A stretch of 64,000 nucleotides of DNA from contig CM022672.1 of NCBI GenBank assembly GCA_012295275.1, positions 16,043,125-16,107,124 on the forward strand. Direction: 5' to 3'. Below the pieces are notes generated by a model, which saw only the letters and a program-made list of their open reading frames with translations, did not search any database and was not told the DNA's origin. Origin of the DNA: Chrysomallon squamiferum. Its lineage: Eukaryota; Mollusca; Gastropoda; Neomphalida; Peltospiridae. The position numbers and the translations under genes are program-made. Position 1 is the stretch's first letter; every line of letters starts with the position of its first letter. Shown here piece after piece: positions 14,186 through 25,579 of the stretch.

Positions 14186-14445
14186 TTAAATAAAAATTAT
14201 TATTCTTTCTGTTTTGGCAGAAATTTATTATCAGATTATTATTATTATTTTTTTATTTATTTATTATTTATTTATTCAGTTTTGATGTTTATTTAATCAA
14301 AACATTATTTCTGTATTTTATTATTTTAACACTTTTAAATAAAAATTATTATTCTACTGTTTTTCAGAAATTTATATTCTTTCATTTATTATCAGGTTTT
14401 TGTTGTTGTTTTTTTATTTATTATTTATTTATTCAATTTTGATGT
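14186..14445. repeat. Tandem duplication with 149-bp spacing
   Basis: The block 'taaaaattattattct..ctgtttt..cagaaattta' occurs at 14191 and again at 14340. Both copies are followed by a TTATT-rich tract and 'attca.ttttgatgt'. Each copy holds a splice-acceptor-like TTTTGGCAG or TTTTTCAG, but no exon follows. Confidence 0.7.
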
Positions 14446-14580
14446 GTGTGTATGTGATATATATAGATATATATTAATATCTGCAGTTATTTTTATTTCT
14501 GATACAATTAAAATATACAGATTTAACAACAGCAGCAACCTAAAATATAAACCAACAAAAGCTTCAAGAAAGAAATAATA

Positions 14581-14614
14581 AAATAAAATAAAATAAAATA
14601 AAATAAAATAAAAT
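14581..14614. repeat. (AAAAT)7 microsatellite
   Basis: Perfect pentanucleotide array. Confidence 0.93.
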
Positions 14615-15322
14615 ATTGTTTCTGAAAAATACTGAGGGGAAGCAACTCCTTTCAGCTTAAGAGGACACTATTTACAGTGAGTTGAAGATTTCTATTTAAC
14701 AGTATAACATTCAAACATTAGCAAAACTATTTTATCAATATGATTTACTTTTTCTTTTTTCATTCATCTATTATTATTATTATCATCTGTATTTCTTTAT
14801 TTTTTGGTCTATTTTCAGTGTAAAAACCACCTCATTAGTGTGTGATTATTTTTGAAAGTAACTAGTACACCTGATACCAATGATATTAAACAGCCTCTGG
14901 GCACATGGTATTTAGAAACATCTTTTATCTGTTATCACATCATAAATAGTATATCACATATGTACTTTTATATAACCCTGGGAAAAAACCCACAAAAAAA
15001 ACCTCACATTCCAACACAGACAGGAAGAGAAATTGTGTGAAGTGTATTTTAACAACATCTGACAGGTGCACAATTTTAATAATAACAACTTGAATATTAA
15101 TAGTAGCATTAATAATTATAATAATAATTGTGATGATGATGAAAATGATAATAAAAATACAACAACAACAATAATACTATAAATAAATAATAACAACACC
15201 AATAGTGACAATGTTTATGTTTATGAAAAATGACAGTGACGATAAAAATTCATTAACAGGCAAAGAACAATGAAGTGAAAAAAGCAAGTTCAGTTTTGAA
15301 AAAAGAAGATTATTATTACTAT

Positions 15323-15379
15323 TTTATTATTATTATTATTATTATTATTTACTTTCTTACTTACTTACTTACTTACTTA
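15323..15379. repeat. (TTA)n followed by (TTAC)n
   Basis: Compound microsatellite: TTA units to about 15349, then TTAC units from 15357. Confidence 0.93.
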
Positions 15380-15889
15380 AATTCTATTTTGAGTATATTT
15401 ATTGAAAACACTTTTACAATTCCCTATATTTTTATTTTTTATTTTATATTTAAAACATCTACCCATGCAACTAATCATTCACTGATAGTATCTGACTTAT
15501 CTCTGCTATTTGTCTACCTTCTAGTGCTTACAAATGATGAAATTTATTTTAGTAAACTGAAAAATACAATACTGATGATTGATCTGAAGATTACTAATTA
15601 TTTAAAATCTGATTTAAAATATCATATTCATTTGTACAACACTGTCTTTCGTTGAATTCTTTCTTTAGTCAAGTGGGCTTTTTAAAATTCTATTCCTTCA
15701 TTGAACTTTTATTTTCAATCCACTCTTTTCCTTCATTAAACTGATTCCTCAGTCGACAACATTCTTTCATCCATCTTTCATAAAAAAAAATGTCTTTATT
15801 CATTCATCGTCACTCCGTTTTTTCACCACTGCCTCCTGTTCAAACTCATCACAAGTCACACACACACATTAATTCACCACAAGCCACTC

Positions 15890-16310
15890 AATTCTGTAAT
15901 AATGAAAACAAGAATTATCTCCCCTGCATCAGGCCATTACCACATCCCAGGATGGGAGAGACGAGTCTCCCCAGCTGCTAATATGACTGGAAAACAATCT
16001 GCTTCCCACTGATAATTTACTGTTGATCTTCTGCCACGAATATGATTTTGTCTCACTTCAATTTGATTTCTGCATGCAGCAGTAACCACACTTAGACGTT
16101 AATTGTGCCCACCTGTGTCCAGGCACTGTGTTAAAATTCATAAGAAAAAATCCTCCAGAGGAAAGTGAATGAGAGGGAAACAATAATTATTCCAGTCAGT
16201 GTGTGGCTGCCATTTTCAAACTCACTGCCACAGACAGACACCTACTGATTCAATATCTTTGTCGAATGTGTTTCTGAAAGGTTTTGACCCAATTCTAAGG
16301 AGGTTTTTGT
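15890..16310. other. Mixed-sequence island, possible conserved non-coding element
   Basis: Unlike the flanks, this block is not low-complexity. It holds a CACCTG E-box in 'gcccacctgtgtcc' (16108-16121), a palindrome-like tgcatgca (16071-16078) and 'acgttaattgtg'. No open frame fits an exon. A regulatory role is inferred from base composition only. Confidence 0.3.
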
Positions 16311-16321
16311 ACGCATATGTC

Positions 16322-16324
<3 letters not shown>

Positions 16325-16372
<48 letters not shown>
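16325..16372. repeat. (TG)24 microsatellite
   Basis: Perfect TG array followed by CATG tetranucleotides to about 16388. Confidence 0.97.
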
Positions 16373-16373
<1 letters not shown>

Positions 16374-16389
16374 ATGCATGCATGCATGT

Positions 16390-17160
16390 GCATTTGAAAG
16401 GGTAATGAAATCATCCATGTATTAAAATATTAAGTAATTAATGTTGACAAGATAAGATGTAGTCTGTTTTAATTTAGATGATGGTTTCGATCTGTCATTT
16501 AAAAACATTTTAAATTCACATATCCATTTTGTCTGACATAAAATGCCCAGGGTAAAAATAAAAGTATAACTTTTAATTTAATTTGTTTGTTTTTTTCAAA
16601 TCATGATGACGTTTGCATCAAATACTTCACATAATTTATATTTAAAAAGTATTAGTATTAGTAGTAGCAGTAAAATCAACAACAAGTCTTTTCACATAGT
16701 GAATCCCAACAGTAAACATTCACTGTTATACTACTCTCCTGTCTTGCACCCAACCATTTTGAGCAAACACTGATAGTAATCTAAGCTTCACATCTAATCT
16801 AACATGAATCACAGCCATGGTCCATCTCCAGAACCTCAAAGAGATGTTAGCAGCAAACAAGGACTCACTACAAAGATTAGTGAAACAGTTAAATCTGATG
16901 CAGCAGTTAAACAATGAAACACTTATCTGAAGGAAATAAATAATCTTTAAAAATCAATCAATCAATCAATAATAATAATAAATTATTTAATTATATTTTG
17001 AAAATAAAACAAAAACAAGATTAACCCTGATACAGATTGACGAGAGTGAACCTGTTTAAACTGCAGGTAGATTATATGGTTCTTCTCTTTCTCCATTAAA
17101 CTTTTAATGCAACACTGGGTAAATAAAAATAGTTTAAAAGAAATTAATAAATAAATAAAT
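16390..17160. other. AT-rich DNA, no gene seen
   Basis: A mixed-sequence patch at 16720-16920 is stop-free on the minus strand for 62 codons, but shows no splice sites or recognisable protein. Confidence 0.4.
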
Positions 17161-17220
17161 ACATACATACATACATACATACATACATACATACATACAT
17201 ACATACATACATACATACAT
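17161..17220. repeat. (ACAT)15 microsatellite
   Basis: Perfect 60-bp array after AAAT units. It is the reverse complement of the TGTA array at 13236-13340. Confidence 0.97.
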
Positions 17221-17279
17221 AATAATTTTTTTTTGTAAACATAATGGAAATATTTATTCATATTTTTTACTTTATCCAA

Positions 17280-17930
17280 TCAAATGAATTATGACAAATG
17301 ATATTTTCTTACATCCAATCAGGTCAGATGTATCAAATGATAAATATGACAAATAACATTTGTTACTGTCATTAAAAAAATTATACACTTTTGTACCCAA
17401 TAAAATCAGATATGTTCTGGTATATCCAGTCAATAAATAATTTTTTGCTGCAGGGTATCAAATTCAGTATAATAAAAACATATTACATCCAGTACAATAA
17501 GACAAAACAAAATGAAAGGCTATTACATCCAGTCTTGATATATCCAGCCAAACTGTATGTGACAAAATAACAATCTGTTATACCAATGAGATTATCTATG
17601 GGAAAAAATAAATTTGTCTGTTATAGCCAAATCAAAATCAGTTGTGACTAATAATAATTAAATAATCATACAATTATATCCAATCAAAACATGCATAACA
17701 AAATAATATTCTGCTATATCCAATCAAAACATGCATAACAAAATAGTATTCTGCTAAATCCAATGAAATTAAACACAACAAAATAATATTCTGCTACATC
17801 CATTCAAATTAAACATAACAAAATAATATTCTGCTATATCCAATCAAAACACACATAACAAAATAATATTCTGCTATATCCAATCAAATTAGACATAACA
17901 AAATAACATCCTGTTACATCCTATGACACC
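17280..17930. repeat. 40-bp minisatellite, six regular copies plus decayed ones
   Basis: The word 'ctgctatatcc' or a variant recurs at exact 40-base steps: 17711, 17751, 17791, 17831, 17871 and 17911. The unit is 'aataatattctgctatatcc' then 'aatcaaaacatgcataacaa'. Upstream (17280-17670) the same motifs ('tacatccaatcaga', 'atgacaaataa') occur with irregular spacing, as expected for an older end of the array. Confidence 0.9.
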
Positions 17931-18159
17931 TTCTGTTTGTCCAAGTCAATAACACTAGCAGCAGTCTCACACAGTAGCTAACTATACTTGTCTGGAAAGG
18001 GAGATGAAGCTTACTGATAGTGAAAATGTATACTTCTGATGTATCTTCATTTTTCACAAAACAAAGCAACACTGTTGTTACACCCTCTAATTATGAAGGT
18101 GATACAAAATACATGTCACTGAACTGCGTGTGGTATCTTCACTTTACATCTGATAGCCT

Positions 18160-18262
18160 ATTCCAGCCACTGCTCTTTCTACTGGTTTATCAAAAATGAT
18201 CTTTTCATAGATATAGGAAAAATACATATTGAAGATTCCCTGCTGAGGTATCCTATTCCAGT
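18160..18262 (+). mobile_element. Decayed molluscan SINE core, plus strand
   Basis: The plus strand reads TATTCCAGCCACTGCTC, then CTACTGGTTTATCAAAA, then CTTTTCATAGATATAGGAAAA, then ATACATATTGAAGATTCCC and TGCTG. These follow the recalled SINE core in order: TTCCAGCCAGTG, ACTGGTTTATCAAAGG, TTTCCTGTCTATGGGA, GCATATAAAAGATCCCTTGCTG. No tRNA-like head is seen. Confidence 0.7.
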
Positions 18263-18399
18263 AGTAACCTTACAAATACAGTTTGTACTTTTTCTTTCTC
18301 TCTCTCACTCACTCACTCAATCTCTCACTCCCCATGTTTTCTAACCTATTTTTTTTTTCCTAATGACACCCTGACTTTGCTAATGAATCCTCATTGTTT

Positions 18400-19140
18400 T
18401 CTAATGAATACTGTTACACCCTGTTTTCTTTCTAATAAATCCTCTAATATTATCATCTTAAATATTTGAAATACTAACACAGACACATTGTCTTTTAACA
18501 AATACTTTAAAATCCTGTCTCTTCTCTTTAATGAAATATCTAACATACTAATATTCTGTTTTCATTTTGACAAATCTTCAAACATACTAAAAGCTTGTCT
18601 TCTTTTTAACAATTCTTCTAACATAGTAACTGTCTTTCTGTAATGAATCCTCTAACATACTAACTCACTGTCTTCTTTTTAATGAATTATGAAATATACT
18701 AATATAGTCTTCTTTTTAACAAATATTCTAAACATACTAACAACCTGTTTTTTTTTATAAATCTTGTAATATACTAACACCCTGTTTTTTTTTTAATGAA
18801 TTATGTAACATACTAACACAGTTTTCTTTTTAACAAATCTTCTAACATACTAACACCCTATCTTTTTTTGGATAAATCTTGTAATACACTAACACCCTGT
18901 TTTTTTTTTAATGAATTATGTAACATACTAACACTCCATCTTTTTTTGGATAAATCTTGTAATACTAACAGTCTTCTTTTTAACAAATCTTCTAACATAC
19001 TAACACCCTATCTTTTTTTGATAAATCTTGTAATACTAACAGTCTTCTTTTTAACAAATCTTCTAACATACTAACACCCCTATTTTTGTTGATAAATCTT
19101 GTAATACTAACAGTCTTCTTTTTAACAAATCGTCAAACAT
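18400..19140. repeat. CT-rich minisatellite, about 35-40 bp unit with a longer higher-order unit
   Basis: The words 'taacatactaacaccct', 'tcttctttttaacaaatct' and 'ttttttggataaatcttgtaa' alternate. The two best repeated blocks, near 18900-19130, are larger units of about 70-75 bases. The left end decays gradually from about 18350. Confidence 0.85.
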
Positions 19141-19264
19141 TCTGTCTTCTGTCTGGCACTAATACTGATTTGGCTAAGAATTCTGGCTTCTTAATTATGC
19201 AGCAAAGAAAGATATGCTTAAACCTGGAGTTGTGAGTGCATTTCAAGTGACTGATAAGAATAGT

Positions 19265-19365
19265 TAGTGAACTTTGGCAATGATTTATCTCTGTAACATT
19301 ACCATGATACAAACTACAAATTTGACATCCAGCATCCATTAATATTAAAAATAATGAATTATATA
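19265..19365 (+). mobile_element. Possible SINE tail fragment, plus strand
   Basis: The segment 'aacattaccatgatacaaac' continuing into 'aaatttgacatccagcatcc' and 'attaatattaaaaataatg' resembles the recalled molluscan SINE tail (AATTACCAAATGTTTGACATCCAATAGCCGATGATTAATAAA). It lies about 1 kb beyond the SINE core at 18160-18262 on the same strand, so the 18.4-19.1 kb minisatellite could have expanded inside one element. Confidence 0.45.
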
Positions 19366-19369
19366 TTAA

Positions 19370-20100
19370 TTTATTTATTTATTATTATTGTTATTGTTTG
19401 TTATTGTTATTATTATTATAATTATTCATAAAATTAATGGTTCAAGAACATTTATCATGGGCATGGAAATCTAACAGAAAATTTGTATGGATGAATAAAT
19501 AATTAAATTTCTGTTTCAATGACAAAATAGTGGTTCAGAGTTTAAATTAAAAAAAAAAAAAAAAAATAGAAGGAATAAATAAATAAGTAAATAAATAAAT
19601 AATTCATATATAAATAAATTCATAAATTAGAAATAAATTAATTAATAAATTATCAATTAATAAGAATTAATATAAAAAAAATAATAGTAATAAAAAAAAC
19701 AGAATGATTATAAAATAAAATAAAAAATTAATAAAATAATAATAATAAATAAATAATAACAAAACAAAAAATCAGAATAATAATAACAAAAATAAATAAA
19801 TAAATAAAAATCTACAAAGAAAGAAGAATTAAATCAAATACATTTCTAAAATTGTATGATCCTGAGCCTATGCAGATATAGTGGAAAATTTCAGTAAATA
19901 TGTTCATTTTAAATATTTAAATTCATAACAAACATTAAGACTGACCAACATAAATAACAAAGTATGTCCTGTTTAAAAGTGTCCCACTCAAGTATGCATT
20001 ATCCAGGTGTGTATCCACCTTTCCAGTAATCCATTCATAAATCTTAAATGAGTCTGTGATCACAGGTAAACAAACACACAAGGCAATGTACACACTAACA
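19370..20100. other. AT-rich low-complexity DNA, no gene seen
   Basis: AAAT, AATA and TTA runs and a poly(A) run at 19549-19566. Nothing coding is visible. Confidence 0.5.
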
Positions 20101-20124
20101 GATAATAATCTATTTCACCCGCCT

Positions 20125-20147
20125 TCATCATCATCATCATCATCATC
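20125..20147. repeat. (TCA)n microsatellite, 23 bp
   Basis: Short trinucleotide array. It gives the poly-serine stretch in a 72-codon open stretch that is otherwise unrecognised. Confidence 0.9.
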
Positions 20148-20199
20148 GTCGTTGTCACCTCACAATCAACACTGTTTTGTTAGCAGTGTCTGTACAGCC

Positions 20200-20530
20200 A
20201 TTACATGCACATATAAATATTTGAGGTACAAACATTATGCTGCGTGTAAACGTCAGTGGAGAAAAAGGCTTTAAGTATTTTTCTACATGTATCAGATTCA
20301 AGAGTTACTCACATTTACATTATTAGGAAGTGAAGAAGAATAAATTCAGTATTGATATTTTTACGATTGTCGTCCCAGAGGACTGAGAAAAGAAGAAAAT
20401 GCTGTTTATTTGTCATAAACATTTGCAGTGACGCTGCGTTTGTTTGCTGTGGTCAGAGATCAAAAACCGATGTTTTGTGGCTGTAGATAGGTTTATGTGT
20501 AGTGCAAATCAGAAACACAAATAAAGTTAA
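20200..20530. other. Mixed-sequence island, possible conserved non-coding element
   Basis: The block has CpG-containing words (gctgcgtg, aaacgtcag, gattgtcgtccc, gacgctgcg, aaaccgatg) and forkhead-like TGTTTGC, in contrast with the A/T runs on either side. No exon is evident. Confidence 0.28.
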
Positions 20531-21284
20531 TGTTGTGTGAAAAAAAAAAAAAAAAAATTATCCATTACTGTTAATAATAGCTTTGACAATGGTAAAAAAC
20601 AAAGCAATGTCTATGTGCACATGTAGGAATAAATGCATGTGTGTGCAAGAATCTGTTATGTAATGTAATGCATTCATTTATCAGTTTTGCACCTGATACG
20701 ATTTTTAAAATTTATTTTCTATTAATTTGCTAATCTATTTATTTACATTTATTTATTGATTTATTGATACTTATATATTTTTAGGTTATCTTTTTTTTTG
20801 TTTATTATTATTATGTATTTTTTTTATTGACTGATTTATTAATTTGATCTTATTTTTTTTCTTTGAAAAATTAATTACTATCACTAAATATACATTAAAT
20901 TAACTATTTTTGTGAAATTTATCAAACTGGTTTTCATTTTCTTTTTCCTTTTAATATTCTTAAAATTGTTTTATTTTCTAACATACTTTTATATTACTAT
21001 TCTTCTGATAACTATTAAAAACAACAAAAAAATATGCATTTTTCATCTTTTTCTGGTTTTTCCTTTTTTCTTTCTTATTTTATCTGTGTTTTTATTAAAA
21101 AATATATATATGTGTATATATATATATATATATATTGACCTTTGTAACAATAACAATAATAATCTTAACCCTTACTAACAACATTTCTCCACTAAATAAA
21201 TAAACAAATAAAAATTGGTCATTAAATTAAATACATACAGATAATAAAATATATATTGAAAAAATTGTTTATAAACAATGTCAT

Positions 21285-21570
21285 AGCAACCAGAACCGAT
21301 CAGCTGGGATTGGTAAGTGGTTGAAATAACCAGAACCGATAAGTGGTTGAAATAACGAGTTTATTGCAACACAAGCGTTCCATTGTCAGGGGAATTAACC
21401 TATATTCAAGAAAAGCGACAATCTATTAAGTTTTAATCACATGATCACAAGGAAGGATCTGCCTGGGGCTAGGTAATTTCCAGCAAATACCACAAAAATC
21501 ATTTATTTACCTTCACAATTGACAGATGCTACAAGACAAATGACTTGACCGCAATGACTACAAAATAACC
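21285..21570. other. Mixed-sequence island with a small tandem duplication
   Basis: 'aaccagaaccgat..agtggttgaaat' is repeated at about 21288-21327 and 21328-21353. It is followed by a long non-repetitive stretch with 'tccattgtcaggggaattaa' (SOX-like CATTGT), 'cacatgatcac' and 'ggctaggtaatttcc'. No open exon fits. A regulatory element is an inference. Confidence 0.3.
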
Positions 21571-21787
21571 AATTGCTTCTGACTTTTATTATTATTTCAT
21601 TTTTTCTTTTTTTTTTACTCGTCTTTTTTCAAGATTTAAAAAAAAATAAAAAAAATGTATGGATTTTTTTTACAGTTCTGTGTTTTTCAATAACTCCAGA
21701 CAATTAAGTATGTCTGAAAAGCAATCTTTTGTTTATTTGTTATATTGAATTTCTTTTTACCTTTTTTTTTTTTTTTAAATTTTGCTA

Positions 21788-21819
<32 letters not shown>

Positions 21820-22020
21820 TCTTCACTGATATCTGGTGAAAGACAAAACTGTATATATTTTACATTAATATAGATTTTTTTCTTTTTTTTCTGTCTGTGT
21901 CTGTAGTATGTGTGCATTTGTGTAGTACAATGAATAAGAAAGTATAATAAAAGTAATTTAAATTAGGCTCTTTTTTTTGTTTGTTTTTGTGGCTTTTATT
22001 TTCTGTTTGCTTTAATTATG

Positions 22021-22042
22021 ATATATATATATATATATATAT
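22021..22042. repeat. (AT)11 microsatellite
   Basis: Perfect AT array. Confidence 0.93.
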
Positions 22043-22049
22043 TAAAATA

Positions 22050-22805
22050 AGCAAACCTTAATGTATATTCTCTATTAAACTGATTTTAATCTCTCTCTCT
22101 CTTCCATCCTTTCTAAGCTTTCTTACAGACCTCAAAATCTAATGAACTTTTTGTTTTACAAAGCCAGTGAAGTTTTAATTTAGTTGGTGCATCTGAGACA
22201 TAGGTGTCATTTTTAATGATTATATTTTTTCTTTTATTTATCTATTTATTGTTTTAATAATGTGTGAATTCTTTATAATTACTGTTTTAGATTTTCTTGT
22301 TTACAGAGAAATAAGTTAATGGGTACATTATTATAATTATATGCTATTGCACTGTATTATTTTGTCAAACATAATAAAAGATATATTTATTTTACATATA
22401 AATCATTACTGAAAGAAAAATATAAAATGAAAAGAAACAAAAAAACAAAAATAGTAAAAATTAAACAAATGAAAGAAAAGAATGGAAAAGAGAAGAAAAA
22501 GAGAGAAAGAAAGATATCAATTATAAATATGTAGGAAGGTAAAAGAAAACAGTAATTAATGTTGTCAGGATTTGGATATAACAGAGCTGATGTTGTATTT
22601 GTCCAGAATTGGGAACAAACTCATCAACAGAATATCATTTTTATTATAATATTGTTCTGTGCTTAGAAGGATTCAAGATTAAAATCTCTGTTGGAAGCCA
22701 AATGACTTCTATGTTTATATCTGTGTGTATTCTGTCTTCATATGCTACCAAAATATAAAAAAACAAAAACAATCATATATACCATAAACCTTTTTAGAAT
22801 ATATA
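22050..22805. other. AT-rich DNA, no gene seen
   Basis: T-rich then A/G-rich low-complexity DNA. Short acceptor-like sites occur without plausible exons. Confidence 0.45.
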
Positions 22806-22810
22806 TGAAC

Positions 22811-22891
22811 TAATAATAATAATAATAATAATAACAATAACAACAACAACAACAACAACAACAACAATAATAATAACAATAACAATAACAA
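22811..22891. repeat. (AAT)/(CAA) compound microsatellite, about 80 bp
   Basis: AAT units, then ACA units, then AAT/ACA mixtures. Confidence 0.93.
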
Positions 22892-22913
22892 TGGTCAAAT
22901 CCAATGGACTTAC

Positions 22914-22958
22914 CATCATCTTGATTACAATATACTTAATGTTAAATGCACTGGAACT
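22914..22958 (-). CDS. Possible 45-bp exon, weak
   Basis: On the minus strand a tract CCCCTTTTTGTTC..GTTTTTGAAG leads into 45 bases that are open in one frame (SSSAFNIKYIVIKMM) and end at ATG|GTAAGTCC, a near-perfect donor. A nested CAG acceptor would shorten it to 37 bases ending at 22950. With the longer form the phase is 0 to 0, so it could sit between the two better minus-strand candidates. The sequence is AT-rich and a frame this short is often open by chance. Confidence 0.15.
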
Positions 22959-23639
22959 CTTCAAAAACAATTTAAAAGAACAAAAAGGGGTAACTGTTCT
23001 ATAAGTATCAGTCTATCACTTAATGATTAAATGACAGCCCTGTTGCCGAAGTGGTGACAAATAAAATACCAATTGTCACAATGGCTCTCTTTTAGTTCCT
23101 GTATTATGCAATCAGCTGGGTCTTTTTTTTTTTTTTTTTTTAACAGAACATATTTAGTAGCTGGTTTCTTGTCCACAAAGACCATTAAAAAATACACATA
23201 CAAAAGTCACTGAATGAGCATGCCACAAAAACACTTATTATCCACTTGAGTGTCCCAAAATACAGCAGCTCTCGAGAAAAAAAGAAGAGGAAAATGAACG
23301 ACTACTTGGCATACTTCCACCTAACAGTAAAAAAAAAAAAACAATACAAATAAGTCATTTACAAACTGTTCACTAATTCCTGTATGTAATAACCTGTAGT
23401 GGTTTATTTATTTATTTTTTATTTTTTAAAGTTAGTTGTCTATGTTATAAGATACCATTGTTGATGTTATTGTTATTTATTATTAATTTTAATATTATTT
23501 TGTACAGAACTACGAACTGTAAACCAGAACTAATCAGCTTGATGCACGCATTCTGATAAAAACTTTCATAAATTTAAATTGTAAACAAATATTATATTTA
23601 TATATATATAAAATAAAAAATTAAATCCTAAATGCCTGG

Positions 23640-23830
23640 TGATTATTACAATTTATGAACTGACGTGAGAAATTTAGCACCTGCAAGGTCACCGAGTGGA
23701 GTGTTTAATTGTATCAAATGTGTCACCTAGGTAAATTATCAACACACTCTGACATTTATTACACCTGTCCACACCATGGAATAAGGTTAATTAATGCACC
23801 CCCAGGTTAATTAACATACAGAATTCTCTA
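23640..23830. promoter_or_regulatory. Likely regulatory island with paired homeodomain-type sites
   Basis: The word AGGTTAATTAA occurs twice, at 23784-23794 and 23804-23814, exactly 20 bases apart. Each holds the palindromic homeodomain core TTAATTAA. Nearby are AAGGTCA (23685-23691, a nuclear-receptor half-site) and 'ttacacctgtcc' (T-box/E-box-like). The block is free of simple repeats. The site calls are motif matches by eye, and function is inferred. Confidence 0.4.
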
Positions 23831-23997
23831 TCCATTTCAAACAATATTACCATAACAAGCATAATGAACTGAATATATGTTAAAAATACATGCATAATAA
23901 TTCAATTTAAATTATATTCATGTATATTGCAGTTTTATACAAAGAACTGATACAGAAGGACTATTTCTTGTTTTGTGCGGGAGGGGGTAATTTTTTT

Positions 23998-24480
23998 CTT
24001 CATAAAATTAGTAGTTTTATTCATAACAGCAGCCTTATTCATAACAGATTGTCAAGATTTATTCATAAAGACTTTCTACTGTTTTATTCACAGTTATGTG
24101 ATGTTTTATTCATAATTTATACTGTATGTAGTTTTATTCAAAATTCTGGTATTTGTTATACTCGTAACAGACTGAGTAATTTTATTCATAATTTTGTTAC
24201 TATTTTATTATTCATATTATATTGTCATCAAATTGAATTTTAGTAGTTTTATTCATAATACTGTTATTTTTTTATTCATAACAGACAATGAGCAGTTTTA
24301 TTCATAATACTGTTGTTTTTTTATTCATAACAGACTATGAGCAGTTTTATTCATAATACTGTTGTTTTTTTATTCATAACAGACTATGAGCAGTTTTATT
24401 CATAATACTGTTATTTTTTTTAATTCACAATACACTAGTCATCTGTTGTCTTCAAACTAATTTTGAGTAGCTTTATTCAT
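23998..24480. repeat. 49-bp minisatellite ('ttattcataacagac' family)
   Basis: 'agcagttttattcataat' recurs at 24291, 24340 and 24389, an exact 49-base period. Each copy is followed by 'actgtt.tttttttattcata' and 'acagact(a)atg'. Older irregular copies of 'ttattcata' extend left to about 23998 and right to about 24480. Confidence 0.9.
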
Positions 24481-24489
24481 AATACTGAG

Positions 24490-25221
24490 ATCTGTTTAAT
24501 ATACCTGTAAGTAGTTTTACTGAGAAAACCCTCCCACTAACACAGATTGTATGAAGTGAAACTGTACAGAGCTACAGAAATTGTGGTCTGAGCATGTTGA
24601 ATATATATACAGGTATTAGATGTGACAACAGTGTTAACAGCACTGTTATAGATAGAGCACATATTACATATTTAAAATACTACACATTCATTTATTTCTG
24701 GATATAATATGTTTTGTAGTTTTTTGTTTGTTTGTTTTTTGCTTTTTTGCATTAACTAGAAACCCCTACAGATCAGTTACTGAATACATTTTCTGTATAA
24801 CAAAACCCCCAACAAAAACCAACAACTAATAATGTCAGCCATATAAATCATAATACACAATTGTTGTTCTGTATTTATGACATTAATATATGAGCTTTAA
24901 TGTTAGTAGTATGGAGTTACACATTATTCAAAATAAACATTAAAATAAATATGTACGAAAGAGCAAAATGAAGGGAGATAAAAATGTACAAAGGGACGAA
25001 CAGTGGGCAAAAAATGTGATATTTATTCATTTTCCTTCTTATTTATATTTTTCAATTTGACATAAATGCAATTAATATTTATTTTATTGTTCCTGTTGCT
25101 CATAACAATTCTATTTTTATGATATGATTTCTGTGAATAACAAAGAACATGTATAAACACATACATACTGGCATAATAGTCCTAAATTCCTAGAAAATAA
25201 TGTTTTGTTTATGTGTGAATT

Positions 25222-25265
<44 letters not shown>

Positions 25266-25555
25266 TGTAATATATTTATATATATATATATAAGTATATA
25301 TGTATGTATGTATGTCAATGAAATTTAATTTAAGTAATAAGGAAAATGTACTTAGGTAAAAGAAAATTGGCACCTGTCAAAGTGAAATAAAACAAAGCAT
25401 CATTTATCAGCTAAACGTAATGTAGTATTATCAATGTTTAAATTAAAGTGAACAGCTAAATTTAGTTTTAATATAATTTAATTACTTTCTTTTCACAAAC
25501 CAATGACAAATGGTTAAACTGTAACAAACAACAAATTCTGCAAGAGGAAGAAGAA
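24490..25555. other. AT-rich DNA, no gene seen
   Basis: Contains the TG array at 25224-25262, followed by TA and GTAT units. Nothing coding is visible. Confidence 0.5.
25224..25262. repeat. (TG)19 microsatellite
   Basis: Perfect TG array. Confidence 0.95.
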
Positions 25556-25579
25556 AGAATTTTCTTTTTAATAATTAAT

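Larger units (their letters stand above)
12291..15880. other. Microsatellite-rich DNA without a supported gene
   Basis: Holds TG, TGTA, TA, GA, AAAAT, ATT and TTAC arrays and a 149-bp tandem duplication. Stop-free stretches here (such as the MYVC-repeat peptides) are translated microsatellites. Confidence 0.55.

Noticed and set aside
21676-21707. Plus-strand exon-like block (SVFFNNSRQL) with donor GTATGT
   Set aside because: Same length and phase as the block at 10514-10545 but with no protein-like composition. Likely chance in T-rich DNA.
22990-23100. 'gttgccgaagtggtgac' near 23042 as a tRNA A box
   Set aside because: No B box at the right distance and no cloverleaf could be drawn.
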